Of a DNA stretch of 64,000 nt, positions 10,961 to 23,576 are shown piece by piece. The stretch is from Nymphalis io (taxonomy: Eukaryota; Arthropoda; Insecta; Lepidoptera; Nymphalidae): assembly GCF_905147045.1 (NCBI RefSeq), contig NC_065918.1:5332001-5396000 (forward strand), given 5' to 3'. The position numbers and the translations under genes were made by a program. Position 1 is the stretch's first letter, and each line of letters starts with the position of its first letter. The notes below the pieces were generated by a model. The model saw only the letters and a list, made by a program, of their open reading frames with translations. It did no database searches and was not told where the DNA came from.

Positions 10961-13130
10961 TATACCAATATCTGCATAATATTAAGGAAATGTATTTTTT
11001 TTATATTGACTACTTTAAGACCTTTATAATTTTAAAACTATATAAATATACCCATACTATAAAAAGTGTAAATGGAAGTGATCACTACGCGTTACACAAT
11101 TTCCGGGAACCTCCAAAATGTTTATTTTTTTATAAACTCTAAGATGCAAGCTCTTGCATTTACTGTCAAATTTCAAAAAGGAATGGTTAAATATATTTTA
11201 CAGTGACATCTATGGACGATGGTGACTACTTTTCGGTAGGATTAGTTAGGCCATTTGCACGTCCGCCAACCTATTTTATAAAAAAAATGTCATTCCGCTT
11301 ACAAAGCCATAACAGCTAATCTTGCACCCAACGAATATCCTAATAACTATAATTTATTCTAACTTAGGATTCGAACCTATTGATTTGTAGCAGTATACAC
11401 TAACCACTAGCAAAATTGGATAGTGTACTTTTCATTGTTATGTGTTGACCGTTAATTGTACCACCCAAACCTAAAACCTTCCGCAGTGGCATTTGTATGA
11501 TAGAAACATACCGATGAGGTTATTAAGAATTTTGTAGGTATGGTTTGGTAGGAATGGTATAGATTTACGCCTTAAAAATACATTTTCTAGATATTAAATA
11601 TTCATAAAGTATTTAAACTTGATGATGATTATATCAGCTCTAACAATTATTTAAAGTGATTAGTACTCAGTTCTGCATACTGCACGAATGGAAACGAAAA
11701 AAGACGTCTCAGATTATATTTTGTAAAAATTCTTCAAACGTTCGCCTCGTTCACTGGCCTCTGGTTGACTGAATCAGAAGAGTGTGCTGAGTGGGGGACG
11801 GGGAACTTAATTTATTCGTATATACGCAAGCTGTTTTTTTTAAGTTACAATAGTTATTTTCTTATTTCAAGTTAAAATAAAAGGTAATGAAATTTTTTAT
11901 CCTCGTGAACGTAAACTACAATCGTAAGCTATTTTTAGTAGTTTTATTCATGAAATTGTACTTTGAACATAATATCATTTGAATCGTACAAAGTAAGGCA
12001 TCAGGTTATTTTGTTATTTATTTAAGAGTTGCATAATTAATGGCGCACACAATGAGATATGCGCTTCCTTTTTTAAAATCCTTATTATTTAATTTAAATA
12101 GAAAGTGTAGCTATTTATTTTCAAAAATATTCAGCATCTTTAGAATGCTCAGTGTTTTGGTGGACACGGGATTTTCGTGTAATGAGAGAAACTCGCCGAA
12201 AAACACGAAAATGTTTCAAACTCAATCTGGCTAAAAATGTCACTAATCATTAACAAGTAGGTATGTTTTAATGTTGCCTAAAAAGCTAAATTATCTATCT
12301 ATACTAATTTCATATAAAAATAAAAATTTTAATTTCTAATAATAATTATCAAAACTTTATATGTAGACATCAGACCATGTGTCATTTAAAACATTATTAA
12401 TTGCATTTACATTTCATTCGATAAAGTGTAACATGCGTGACAATAAAAAAATTTAAATAAACATGCCTAACTTAAAATTATTAAAAGAAAAATATAGATA
12501 CAGATATTCCTTTTTATATTACAGCAGATAGCTGCTCAGGATCAGGATATATATCGCGCGAACAGAAAATTCACATGTTCGTAGAATTATCCATACATAT
12601 GTCAGGCACCAGATGGCGTTGTACTTTTTATTAAGGCGATTGATTTCTTAAGAAATTGTAGGTTAAGTTGTAGAGCAAAGTCAAATAAATCTGCAAGTTG
12701 TTAGCATAAGTACGTAGAGTTGAAAAGTATGAAAAATAATTATAGATTAATTTTATGACGTACCATCGTGAAGCCCTTACAGATGATAGACAATGGAAAG
12801 GACGGCTACTTATCCTAGCGGCTTCATGTGTGTTTTTTAATTATTCTTTTATATTATGCATCACTGTAGTTCTCCTGTATGAGTTTTTTTATATCATTTA
12901 ACTGGTATTGCAACTCTTTCTAGGTACTAAGCGAGGAGACCCTAGAGGTAGATTAATAGGTAGAAACTATTAATTTTATTTAGACGTTATTTTTATTTTC
13001 ATAAAGTGCTGTATTTTACAAGATATTAGTAATAACCTATCCCGTCACTTTCTACTATATTATATATTGGAAAGAGTAGGTACTGGATACAGCTTGTATT
13101 GAGTAGATAGTGTTTTTTTTAAATTCTATA
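10961..13130. other. AT-rich intergenic DNA with minor repeat scraps
   Basis: About 11213-11290 (ATCTATGGACGATGGTGACT ... CACGTCCGCCAACCTA) is a fragment of the SINE-B 3' end. The rest, including the 64-codon ORF at 12040, shows no recognisable gene. Confidence 0.4.
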
Positions 13131-13134
13131 AAGT

Positions 13135-13400
13135 TAGGCTTGCTGTCAAATTCGCCACCTGATGTTAAGTAGCCACCACTACCAATAGACATTGGCACTG
13201 TAAGAAACATTTACCAATCCTTACATCGTCAATGCACCACCAACCTAAGGAACGTAGATGTTATGTCCCTTCTGCAGGTAGTTAAACCAGCTCATTCACC
13301 CTTCAAACCGGAACCAAAAAACCAAGTTTCGCTGCTTGGCTTGGCTCGCTGGATGGTACCTACCCAGACAGACTTGCACAAATCTCTACCACCATGTGTG
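13135..13400 (-). repeat. SINE-B-type dispersed repeat, minus strand
   Basis: Complement of the 45.1-kb copy: CCACCTGATGTTAAGTAGCC, CAATAGACATTGGCACTGTA, AACCTAAGGAACGTAGATG, CTCATTCACCCTTCAAACCG, then TGGTACCTACCCAGACAGAC and TTGCACAAATCTCTACCACC. Nearly full length, but the region between CCGGAACC and TACCTACC is changed. Confidence 0.7.
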
Positions 13401-13559
13401 TCATTCGACCAAAATTACCTAAATTAGGTGGAGATAAAAAAGCAGTTTCCCACGCGAAGCTCTCGTAGCGTAGATTTGCTAGTGAAGGTCTAATGTTAAA
13501 CGTTATGCTAGAGTTTTGGTAACATAGAGGTGACACTTTCGCATCTCTATATCATTTAT

Positions 13560-13835
13560 ACCATACCATCAGTCAGTCTATATGTATAAAAGAATAACTG
13601 ACTGACCAATTGACATACCAGCCCCAGCTACTGGGGCTGGCGCCATGAAAACTTTTGCATACAGGTTGCCTGCTACACAGTAGGTTAACACTAAGAATTA
13701 TTGAAAATTTATCGCCAGAGTTTAATTGGGGCAGAAGTTTTTATGAAAATCATGAATTTATGAGCTATGTATATTCGTATTTAACAATTCTGCTAGCGCG
13801 AAGCCACGGGTAAAGCGATAGTATAATATATAATA
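13560..13835 (+). repeat. Helitron-like fragment
   Basis: It contains GTCAGTCTATATGTATAAAA, TGACTGACCAATTGACATAC, CTTTTGCATACAGGTTGCCT and an end reading GCGCGAAGCCACGGGTAAAG followed by CGATAGT. This order is typical of a widespread lepidopteran Helitron-like repeat whose 3' end carries a CTRR-like terminus. The match is from memory and the copy is mutated. A short palindrome AGCCCCAG/CTGGGGCT lies at about 13620-13638. Confidence 0.4.
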
Positions 13836-14407
13836 TAAATATTTAAATAGTACTGATACATTATATAATAATACTAACACAATATTAATATTTACCTTGT
13901 CGATTAATCCATTGTAAATGTGAATATCACATGTGATAAAGTTTATAATATTTACGACGATAAAAAACGTAAATTCACCTTTGACATGTGCGTCAGCCCA
14001 GGTAAGGGCTGATGTGAGCCCAAATTATGTAAATGTTTCGAATGCTTACGTACTTGAAGTATATTGTAATTGACTTATGTATTTTTTAAATATCAGATAA
14101 AATATGTGTGCTGAACCGTTTATGTACTGTAATCTAAACTAGAGATCTACGGTTGAAGTAAATTTGGAAAAAAGTTTTTTATGTTTGATTTTTATTCCGT
14201 CCAGATATTTAATTACTACTGATTAAGACAGATTTTTTGCTCTTTCATTCCATAATATATTATTATTTAAGTTTTTGTATGTGTTCAGAAATGTTTAGAA
14301 ACATTACATAATTATAAGGTAACCTATAGTGAGCAATTCATCAATCAATCAATTATGAGTAGGTACGTGGTGAAATGTGGGTAGTAAGTTATACAACCTA
14401 CCTGCAG

Positions 14408-14429
14408 TGTGTAGGTACTTACCTACACA
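14408..14429. repeat. Short palindrome
   Basis: TGTGTAGGTA, CT, TACCTACACA: two perfect 10-base arms with a two-base loop. It may extrude or be a chance product of the TACCTAC-rich local sequence. Confidence 0.5.
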
Positions 14430-14499
14430 TTACATACATTTAAAGCTTTCCAAATATACCTTGTACTACTGGAAAATATACTAGGTTCAATATTATTCG

Positions 14500-14780
14500 G
14501 TACCACCCATTCATCAGATATTTTACCGCCAAACAGCAGTACTTGGTATTGTTGTGTTTTAAGGGCAGATGTATTTTAAGGGATTAAAGGGTGAGTGGGC
14601 CAGTGTAATAACAGGCACAAGGGACATAACATCTTAGTTGGCAAGGTTGGTGGCCCATTGGCGATGTAGGTGATGATTAATATTTCTTACAATGCTATGT
14701 CTGTCTCTAATGTCTATGGGCGTCTGTGACCACTTACCATCAGGTGGCCCAGTAGCTCGTCCGCCTACCTATAATATATA
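14500..14780 (+). repeat. SINE-B-type dispersed repeat, plus strand
   Basis: GGTACCACCCATTCATCAGA, CCGCCAAACAGCAGTACTTG, AAGGGTGAGTGGGCCAGTGT, ACAGGCACAAGGGACATAAC, CCCATTGGCGATGTAGGTGA and CCACTTACCATCAGGTGGCC, in the same order as the 45.1-kb copy. It carries a small duplication, TTTTAAGGG, near 14558-14582. Confidence 0.8.
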
Positions 14781-15169
14781 CAAAATACTTAGATTCAAAT
14801 TTTGACGAGAGCTAAATTAAAATATTCGTAGTATTTTCTCTAAAATAAAGATAATATAATACAAACTATAATTCAAAGCTAGCTTTATGCTTATTACCAA
14901 TCTATAGGTTTTATATTGTAATGAATCTTATGAATCATTTAAATAAATAAAATTGTATAGAATATTAATGAGCATTTTCATAAGAATGAATTACAGGTCA
15001 GCCTATGTGTGTTATATCAAATATCCTATATCAAATTTTAAACCTATTTACTAAACTTAAAATAAAAAAATATTTACCTCTTTACTTCATAAATGAGAAA
15101 TTGTATCAAGTGTTCAAGTTCTGTTGAATTGTGGCAGTAAGAATAATTGACAATCGCGACGAACAAAGG

Positions 15170-15560
15170 GCTTTAAGAGCTAGGGACGCAAGGGAGATAT
15201 ACATGCAGAAGTGCCTTTAAAGACGGGTCGGCACCGCCCTAAGCCACACCCACTTTGCTTACCCTCCCACCTGACACATCCTGGCCCTGATAAGAATGAA
15301 ACGGGTATAGTTCTCAGCCAGTCGCTGAAACGAGACGAACGATATATTGTAGTGGGCGGTTCCATCAGCGACGTAGCGCATCAAAAGGTGTCGCCCACAA
15401 TTCCGCTCATTCGCCTCTCGTTTAGCGCCCGCTATGTAAACGAGCCTTGTTGTGAATCTAAACAAAATCAGTCAGTCATCGTTTTGTTGCCGTGGGAGTA
15501 GCGCGTCGAAGTATCGCGGTCGGGTTTATCATGTTGTGCCAGTGAACGTAACTCATCACG
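15170..15560 (+). promoter_or_regulatory. CpG-rich promoter and 5' UTR of croc
   Basis: Base composition shifts sharply to CG-rich at about 15180, the onset of the croc locus. TCAGTCAGT at 15468-15476 contains the arthropod initiator core TCAGT. GTAAACG (15436-15442) and TAAACAAAA (15459-15467) match forkhead-binding cores, so autoregulation is possible. No TATA box is clear. Overlapping ORFs on both strands (15211-15501, 15259-15465, 15468-15773) are shadows. The start site is an inference. Confidence 0.5.
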
Positions 15561-16571
15561 ATGCACGCGTTGTTCGGTGAACAGAGCCATTATGCGTACC
15601 GCAGTGGAGCCACGGGAGGCTACTCCGCTGGAGTGACACCATATGCCTATGAACAGTACCGATATGGCTATGGGCCACCCTACCTCCATCCTCACCAACA
15701 ACATGTCGGAACTCCCAAAGATATGGTCAAGCCGCCATATTCTTACATTGCCCTTATTGCTATGGCAATACAAAATGCGCCTGATCGTCGAATCACATTA
15801 AATGGTATTTATCAATTTATAATGGAACGTTTTCCATACTATAGAGAGAACAAACAAGGGTGGCAAAACTCCATAAGACACAACTTAAGCCTTAATGAAT
15901 GCTTTGTTAAAGTGGCAAGAGATGATAAAAAACCAGGCAAAGGGAGCTACTGGACTCTGGACCCTGATTCGTATAATATGTTCGATAACGGATCTTACTT
16001 ACGACGGCGGCGTCGCTTTAAGAAAAAAGATGCTCTGAAAGAAAAAGAGGAAGCTCTGAAACGCCAGCAACAGCTGCAACAAGCGCAGGAAGCCCTGGCT
16101 GCACAGGAGGCTCTCAGCAGCGCTGACGCGCTAGGGCAAGCACGCGATGTCAAACCAGATGTCAAGCCTCGTATATTTGAATGTAGACCAAAAAGAGAAC
16201 CGGGCTCAGATTGCTCGAGGTACGATAAACTAGTAGAGCCCATGGACGAGTTCAGTGAGCCCCGTTTACCCCCATCGGCAGTTTACTGCTCGCCCCAGCC
16301 GTATTCACTGGCTGCAGAAGAGTTTCGAGCAGCTACAACTGGCTGGTATGCTGCACCCGAACCACCAGCTGAACAACTGCCACCAGCTTTTCGTGATCTT
16401 TTCGAGCCACCGAGTTGTCAGTTGGCAGGATTCCGAGGAGGCTCGCCTGTCCCTGATGCCTATCGCGCCTCCCCACCGCCTCATCACCACTATCGTACGC
16501 CGGCGCCCTCCTACTACCATCATCAAGCATGTGTTGCCGCTGCACCCGCTTCAGCTCATAAATCCTACTGA
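15561..16571 (+). CDS. croc: Forkhead transcription factor FoxC / crocodile
   Basis: A single-exon gene of 336 residues. It encodes a DNA-binding regulator that acts in the nucleus; in Drosophila croc patterns the head and FoxC genes act in mesoderm. The N-terminus MHALFGEQ is the FoxC/croc signature. KDMVKPPYSYIALIAMAIQN opens the forkhead domain (about residues 53-150), followed by ITLNGIYQFIMERFPYYREN, recognition helix WQNSIRHNLSLN (101-112) and wing 2 with GSYWTLDPDSYNMFDNGSYL. A basic nuclear-localisation stretch RRRRRFKKK (148-156) follows. Residues 157-195 are a Lys/Glu/Gln/Ala-rich helix. The C-terminal half is Pro/Tyr/His-rich and poorly conserved, the usual activation region. The protein is shorter than Drosophila croc, from memory about 500 residues, mainly through fewer low-complexity tracts. 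Intronless coding is usual for FoxC. The ATG at 15561 is the first in frame and gives the family N-terminus. Confidence 0.96.
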   Translation: MHALFGEQSHYAYRSGATGGYSAGVTPYAYEQYRYGYGPPYLHPHQQHVGTPKDMVKPPYSYIALIAMAIQNAPDRRITLNGIYQFIMERFPYYRENKQGWQNSIRHNLSLNECFVKVARDDKKPGKGSYWTLDPDSYNMFDNGSYLRRRRRFKKKDALKEKEEALKRQQQLQQAQEALAAQEALSSADALGQARDVKPDVKPRIFECRPKREPGSDCSRYDKLVEPMDEFSEPRLPPSAVYCSPQPYSLAAEEFRAATTGWYAAPEPPAEQLPPAFRDLFEPPSCQLAGFRGGSPVPDAYRASPPPHHHYRTPAPSYYHHQACVAAAPASAHKSY

Positions 16572-17285
16572 GATATTGCCCTCAGGTAAGACGAACATTA
16601 TGTTTACTGCAAGCGCTTTGCGAATGTTTTTAAACCAATTAGTTTAGGCGTCGCGAATAACGCTGTGCGAGTTGCGTTCGACATCAACCCCAGCGGCCGT
16701 GGGGTAAGCGTCGGGTAGTTTCGTGACGTGGTTGTGGTTGCAGGAGGCCGGCATCACACGGCGCCGAACGGATTTAGCCGTACGCGTCAGTTCCAGAGCG
16801 GATAAATATAGCGCTGTAGCCGGAGATGCCGTGAAGCCAAGTGGCGGCGCGTCGATAACCACTGTTTACAGATCGGCGGCTGACCCTGCCGCCTCCCGCT
16901 CCGTTCACACCTATAGGTATGTCGAAACTTCACATGTGTTTAAAATTGCCCGTAACAATGAGTTGTGGCGTGAGTGTTCGTGCAGCGCCGCGATGCGCCG
17001 CTCCACTGCTGAGGAGCAACACAACATGTGAACTGTTTTGTACTCAATGAACGTACTCGCAATACCAGGGCATTCGGATATTTCTTAAAGTCTGGAGTAA
17101 TCATTGAAATATTTTGTCTTGACGGCTTGACGATTTTTCCACTCGTACATTGCAAATGAATGGTCATACCTAATTACGTACTTATAATTATTGTTTTTGT
17201 TTTTTTTTTCAAAGTACATATTATGTTGGTTAAGGAAAAACATTTTTATTTTTATATATGTCTACATTATAACTCTAACTTTTAA
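16572..17285 (+). other. croc 3' UTR with a strong splice-donor-like site
   Basis: GC-rich sequence continues about 470 bases past the stop, then falls to AT-rich after 17040. CAG|GTAAG with the donor GT at 16586-16587, 14 bases after the stop, is a near-perfect donor and could mark a 3' UTR intron. The 102-codon ORF at 16723-17031 and the antisense ORFs 16644-16862 and 16940-17167 have no recognisable protein features and are probably chance ORFs of the CG-rich UTR. Confidence 0.5.
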
Positions 17286-17291
17286 AATAAA
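17286..17291 (+). terminator. Candidate croc polyadenylation signal
   Basis: AATAAA at the GC-rich to AT-rich transition, about 715 bases after the stop. Others occur nearby, so the exact site is uncertain. Confidence 0.35.
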
Positions 17292-20200
17292 TGTAGAAAG
17301 TAATTTGTTATTTAAACATACGAGTCTGTTTTAATGTTTCTGGGTTGTCCTTTAATTCTCTTTTATCTTTTGTGCATCGAAGAAAAAGCAAAATGACCAT
17401 CTGGTGACCAAGTGCGTAAAATTCTGCTAGAGAAAAAAATGTGCCTATCTGTCGTGACACATTTATAATTTCTATTATTTTTTAAATATTTAACTGACCC
17501 CTAAATATTAAAGTTGTTTTGAAAATAAATATTATGTTATTATGGATAACATAACGTTATTATGATGTAATAGTAATTTACCAATAATTATGCTCAGGTA
17601 TGCCCATGCATATCTATTTAAAGTACATATATTTACATTTTATACCTAAGATAGTTAGTAAAACTCTTCATGTCAATTTCTTGTTAAAAGCTTTAAAGTA
17701 GCAACATTAAAAAAATCTGGGCAGGTACGTGTGGATAGGATATGGAATTTAATAGTCCTAGAGGAGTAGTTTTTGTTTCATATTTGAAGTTTATTATTAT
17801 TAAACAATTAATTATAAGAAAATTTTAATTGGTAGGAATTGTAACTAACAAAAGAAAATATTAAAAAAAATCAGATTCGATAAAAATGATATAAGTTTAA
17901 GACGTGAGGTTTTAAGTAATTTATTATAATATGTATATAATAAAAAAAATGTTATAACAACCTACCTTAATCAATTTAGAATAATAATTAGAAAAAATTA
18001 AAGCAAAAGAAGTGAGTAAGATTTCATTTAAATCATTTAATGTATAAAGTTTGTCATTTATTTTCCTTTAATAATTGTTATTATTATATATATTGGCTGT
18101 AAAAACATTAAAACAAGCTCCACTCAGGTTAACTGAATACTAGACGGTTAAATGGTCTGAACGAACATTGAATGTATCTAATATATTATGTATTTAATGA
18201 AATAATTTATAAATCCGAATGATGATTGATCAAACGATCACAAATTCATTTATTTATTATTGTTGTCCCAGGTAGAACGGATTGAAGACAGCGGGAGGCG
18301 AAGAGCAGGGAAGTGTTTGACGTACCTAATACCTAATGACAAAAGGTAATAAGTGAACACTAGTGAATTACGAACACTAGTTCTTATTATAAAGAGTAGT
18401 CCTACCGTTTGATTCAATATTATCACTAGATATACACTTAGAAAACTTAATATAATTAATTATTATTAATGAATCGATAGTGCTATCATAGAACCTTATT
18501 AACAACGTGCCGTAATATATGTTTATATTGCGCACAATATTTAGATATCGTAATGTAATAATGTTATAAATATAATTAAAAAGTTCAATGACAGCTCTGC
18601 TTTTAACAATCGAATATTAAGTATTATATTGATTATGAGATTTTCTCCAGTTCAGTGAAAGACTACATAAAATTAATTAAATAATTGACATGTATTAATG
18701 GTCTTTAATGTACATACCACTATACATTGTTATGTTAATTACGATTACGTTAGCGATATAGGACTTTCTACATGTAATTAAGAACTATCTTTTTCTAGTC
18801 TTTATGTTGGTAGTTAGTGATTAATTACATATTAAGGTAAGAATTAAATACTGTATTACGATGTTCTAAAACAAACTTTTATAGTTTAATATAAGAATTC
18901 GTGAATACAAATATTCAATGTTTACTTAATGAATATTTCTGCGACCAGTGTTGATTATAAACATGATCCGATTGACAATGAAAAATGAAGAAAAATAGTT
19001 CTACTATACTCTGTTCTTTATTTAAAATGACATAAGTATGTTTACTTGAATATATTAATTATAATAAAACAAAAGTTAAAATGAAATCTTGTAAAATAAA
19101 TTAACGATCTATTATAATAGATTTTTCTCTCGATAACTTTACAAGGTCTTCAAAAATTTGACAATTAACCGAAATGATTTTATGAAGAGTTAAAGGCGAT
19201 CGTAAGTTGTACACATTGTTCTAATAAAATAATTGACTGGCGCCGTAAAACTTCCTCGAATCACTTCTTGCTATAATAATTATTATATATTGTATGAGGA
19301 ATATTACAATTTATTGTATTCCTGAAAATAATTGTTGACATAGCAGTTACATTCCTGTTACGTTTCAGTATAATTTTAAGTCAATATCGAGAGCAAATTA
19401 TCTAGGTACCTACTATTCGTCTACGGCATGAAGTCTAAAGTTATCTTGAGGATGTTTTATAGGCCGTTATATTATTGTTTAAAACTTCGTTTAGAATGTG
19501 GTTAAGTACTTATACAACAGAAACAAATCGTTGTTAATTGTAATTGAATTATAATGTAGTATTAGCTCGTACCATAATAGAAAACCACGATACTGAATAA
19601 CAAAAAAAAAATGTTTTAAATCAATAAATGTTAAGATATATTATCTGTATAAAATTTCTTGTATAACGATCTCATCTATAAAAAAATGCTATTAGAAAAA
19701 TATTTTACCTGTTAGGTATATTAAGTATTCAGCAAATTTGTCGATAATTATGTTTTATTTATATTAAATACAACATATTATATAACAACATTTTCATTAT
19801 TTATAACTCTGAGATCTTTATGTACTTATTTCTTAGTATTTCTTTGCGGTTTACTAATTACATTAAATGTTGTATAAAATTATTATGTAATTAAATTTAT
19901 GCTATATTACATTACATTACAAAAATATTTTTCACACTGAAAAAAATGATTCTAAATCTTAAATCGCGTTTGAGAACATAATGTTGATTTTATTATTATT
20001 TGGTTGTCATAACTTGTTTTTTAAAAATCAACATTTTGACGGAGACGTCCATTGAATACATTTCGACCCAATAATCTTATTATGTCTACCGATTAATTAT
20101 ACATAGATTCGTAAATGCTGTTATAAATTGTGCTTCCAAATAATTTGTGACGACCCTAAGAGAAGAGAAACTTAAGTTTTACTTTTTTAACCTTTTGATT

Positions 20201-23200
20201 AATACAGCTTGATATATTCATACGTGTAATAATAATTGTCTATCCACTTCTAATCATATTGATATAACATTAATTAAATATTGCAACACTATTTATTCTT
20301 GATTTTTTTTTGTAGCAACATTTCCATCTAATATTCACATAAAAATATTAAATGAATACAAATTAATATTAAAAATAGCTGCTGTGCAAATCGTGTCCGC
20401 GTGAAATTGTGGAAAGAATGCTAGCAGCATTTCCCCTTTGAATCGCAATTCCGATTCTCTGACCGAAAAAAGAACCAGCCCTTCTGTCACCAGTAGAGGC
20501 AATAAGACGGAGTTTCTTATTAGAATATATTATTCTCATTCTATTATTCTATTTATAGCTGTGTGTATTCGTATCAATTAATTTTATCTTCCGACACTTC
20601 CTTAAGGCAATATTAAAATTCCTTAAATAAAAAGCTATTATAAGCGTGCTTAATATTTTTTGTTACAATATTCTGTATGTTGAAGCACATCGATTTTTTA
20701 TTTAGTTATTTAATTTATTATTATTTGTAAATTGCTTCCATATGAATGTAATCTGTATTAAACTATATCTTGCAACCTTTAGTATACCAAATGCATTTTA
20801 AAAGTACCTACCTAAAAAATATAATTAGGTTTTAGGTCCGAGTGGTCCTATTCCCTCAATGTAATGTATTCATAATTCCATAAATCTCAAGTATTAAATT
20901 ATTCTTAAATACTTATCTAATAGATAATACCGACTTATTTAATTCAATACTGTAAGAGAATATTTAAAATAAATAAGTAGTGATGGAAATTTTAGATTAT
21001 TTTAATTAATGACTTTGTGATAATTGTCTTAATTGTGTGTACATATGTATTTACATAATAAATGGTTATTTGTATTTAGCATAACTGCATGCGTTTTTAT
21101 TTATCAATTAAAATACGTCCTTATTTTTAACGAGTAGGCACCTATCTATTTGCTAAACAAAACAAAAACTCGAGAACTCTTGACAATTTTAACTTCACCA
21201 AAGCGGTAAATCAATTTAAAAATTAATAATATTATCGACTGCTTATTATAAGTTGTATATTATATAAATAATTGTTAATTTTTGTTTTCAATAAATATTG
21301 GGACATTTCTTCTTTCAACTTGAAAATCTTTTAGAATTTTTCTATTTATACTTACCACCAAAGTAATAATTAGTTCATTAATATTTATTAATATTGCACC
21401 ATAACAGAATTATTAATTAGCTGGAGGTGGAGGTATAATAAGACAAATAAATTGTGTAATTCAAAAATATTCAATTAAATATTTATCTGTTTCTTTATTC
21501 CTGTAGCTAATTTCAAGTCTTCTTCATCTTCTTCGAAGGAGTACCTACTTATTGAGAGCTATACTATATTAACATTTATTGGTACATTTTATCCGAAGTT
21601 TTACTTACGTAAAGTATGATCAAAATAAAAAAAAAACACTGAATTAGCACAGTAAACAATATTAGTACATAATACGTACCCACTTTATTAGATATACCTA
21701 AAAAGAGTAACAAATCATTCTTTGTTTTCATTGAATTAAAAAAATATATTACAAGGAAGTAAGAATAAAAAAAAACCGTTTTATTTTAAACTCACAAAAG
21801 AATTATTTATAATATAAAGTCAGTCACATCGCTGCGTGTAAAAAGAGTGAGCAATGTCATCATCGTAATCATTTCGATACGTCGAGTACGTAGTGGTACT
21901 TCAGCGTTGATTTAGACCTCGCATTCCGATGCTAACTAAAAAACACAAGTGGCGTTTCAAGGAGCTGAGCTTCATCACAACAATGCTTGGACACTTACCA
22001 TATTTTTATGATCCCACAATCTGGCTTATTTGTACCATAACTCTATAGAGATATAGGTCTCTTTAAGCTGGTGGCCGCTTCCTCAAGGGGATCGTTCTGT
22101 CATTTAGTGTTGGATTCTTCAGTTGACGTCCACCACCCACTATAATCAAAATTAAAGAGCTTAAATAAAATATATACCTTAATAGAAATGTATTTTACTA
22201 AAGGCTATAATAAAACAACGTTACAACCACAGGTTTACCTACCTAAAACTTAATAATATCCCGAAATTATATTAATTAAAAGTATTGAGTAAAATAAATA
22301 ATTTTATAATCAATCAATTTGTGTAGATAGGCTACAATAATAATACATTATTTATATAATTCATAAATTTATTTCCATTAAAAAAAACCATTTTAGGAAG
22401 AGGCTTTTCTATACCAATTTTTGTGTTTAGGTTCAATTTTTACGTTGATCGTTGACGAGTTCCTTCGTCTAGGGCCAATCCTGGATGCAAAACCATGTCA
22501 TGTTTACATTAAAAATGTATTGTCATCGAAACTGAACCAACATGTAAAATTTTAACTCCGTAGTAAGAGGGAAAATGGTTCTCAGCCATCTTGCAAGATT
22601 AGATCTATTCTAACGAACGCATCGGTATTGCAAGCTAAATAAAAGCTTGTAAAAATACTAAATATGTAAATTTAAGAGACGCGATTTCTGCCGAATATCT
22701 TTTGAATTGAATGAGCAGTGACATAAACACTTTCAATATAATGACTTCTTTGACACCTATATATTCTTATTGTGGAAGGTAAGGGGTGCTTACTTTGGCA
22801 GTGTGTTGCTGTTTCGGTCAGTGAACCAGCTCATTGTTTATTGTTTTTCTACAAAATCTTGTTTACATTGGCATCCATATTATTTGTTTGAATGGTAAAT
22901 TTCGGCCAGTTGGCTCGAATTACATAACTTTGGCTGAACTAGTCACCCACGTTCTATACTATATATTTTTTTTAAAGTTATTTTTATTGTATTTGTTTAA
23001 TTTTTTTAAAGTATGATTTACCAGCTAAAATATAAGTCGAATAGTTTTTAGACGTATTTTTTTCTATAAAACATAAGAGACTAAATGATCAATATTCAAG
23101 AAAAAGTTTGGCGATAATACTATCTGGCTAATAAAAAAAGCAACCGTCCGTTGCATCGTTAATCATCTGTTGATGGTACCTTTATGCAAGTGTCATACGT

Positions 23201-23308
23201 ATAGAATAGAACTTCTTATTTTTTTATTCTGAAATCATGTTACACTTCACACAAATGTACGATAGCTCATTGTTTCTGTATAGAATGGGGGCAAGTATGT
23301 TAGTATGA
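17292..23308. other. Gene-free AT-rich interval 3' of croc
   Basis: Six kilobases of very AT-rich DNA without a convincing ORF or full repeat. Small patches of balanced composition occur at about 20380-20520, 21830-22140 and 22420-22620. A regulatory role for croc is possible but not shown. Confidence 0.45.
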
Positions 23309-23576
23309 GCCGAGATGGTCCAGCTTAACCGATGATCGTGGGTTAAAATCCGGGCAAGCATCACTGAATTTTCATGTGCTTAATTTGTGTTTATAATTCA
23401 TCTCGTGCTTGACGGTGAAGGGAAACATCGTGAGGACACCTGCATGTCATTATACCACAAGTGTATTCTACCAACATGCATTGGAGCAGCGTGGTGGAAT
23501 AAGCTCCAAACCTTCTCCTCAAAAGAAAGAGGAGGCCTTAGCCCAGCAGTGGGAAATTTACCGGCTGTTACTGTTT
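23309..23576 (+). repeat. SINE-A (Metulj-like), A-box deleted
   Basis: GCCGAGATGG joins directly to CTTAACCGATGATCGTGGGT, so the TAGTGGTTAGAACGCG part of the polymerase III A-box region is missing. B box GGTTAAAATCC is degraded. The body matches the 38.35-kb copy: CATGTGCTTAATTTG, CTCGTGCTTGACGGTGAAGG, GGAGCAGCGTGGTGGAATAA and CCCAGCAGTGGGA. The two plus-strand ORFs here lie within the SINE and are not genes. Confidence 0.85.

Noticed and set aside
15211..15501. 96-codon ORF upstream of croc and opposing ORFs
   Set aside because: Promoter/5' UTR composition leaves several frames open on both strands; none looks like protein.
16723..17031. 102-codon ORF after croc
   Set aside because: It lies in the GC-rich 3' region, has no domain, and antisense ORFs are equally long there.
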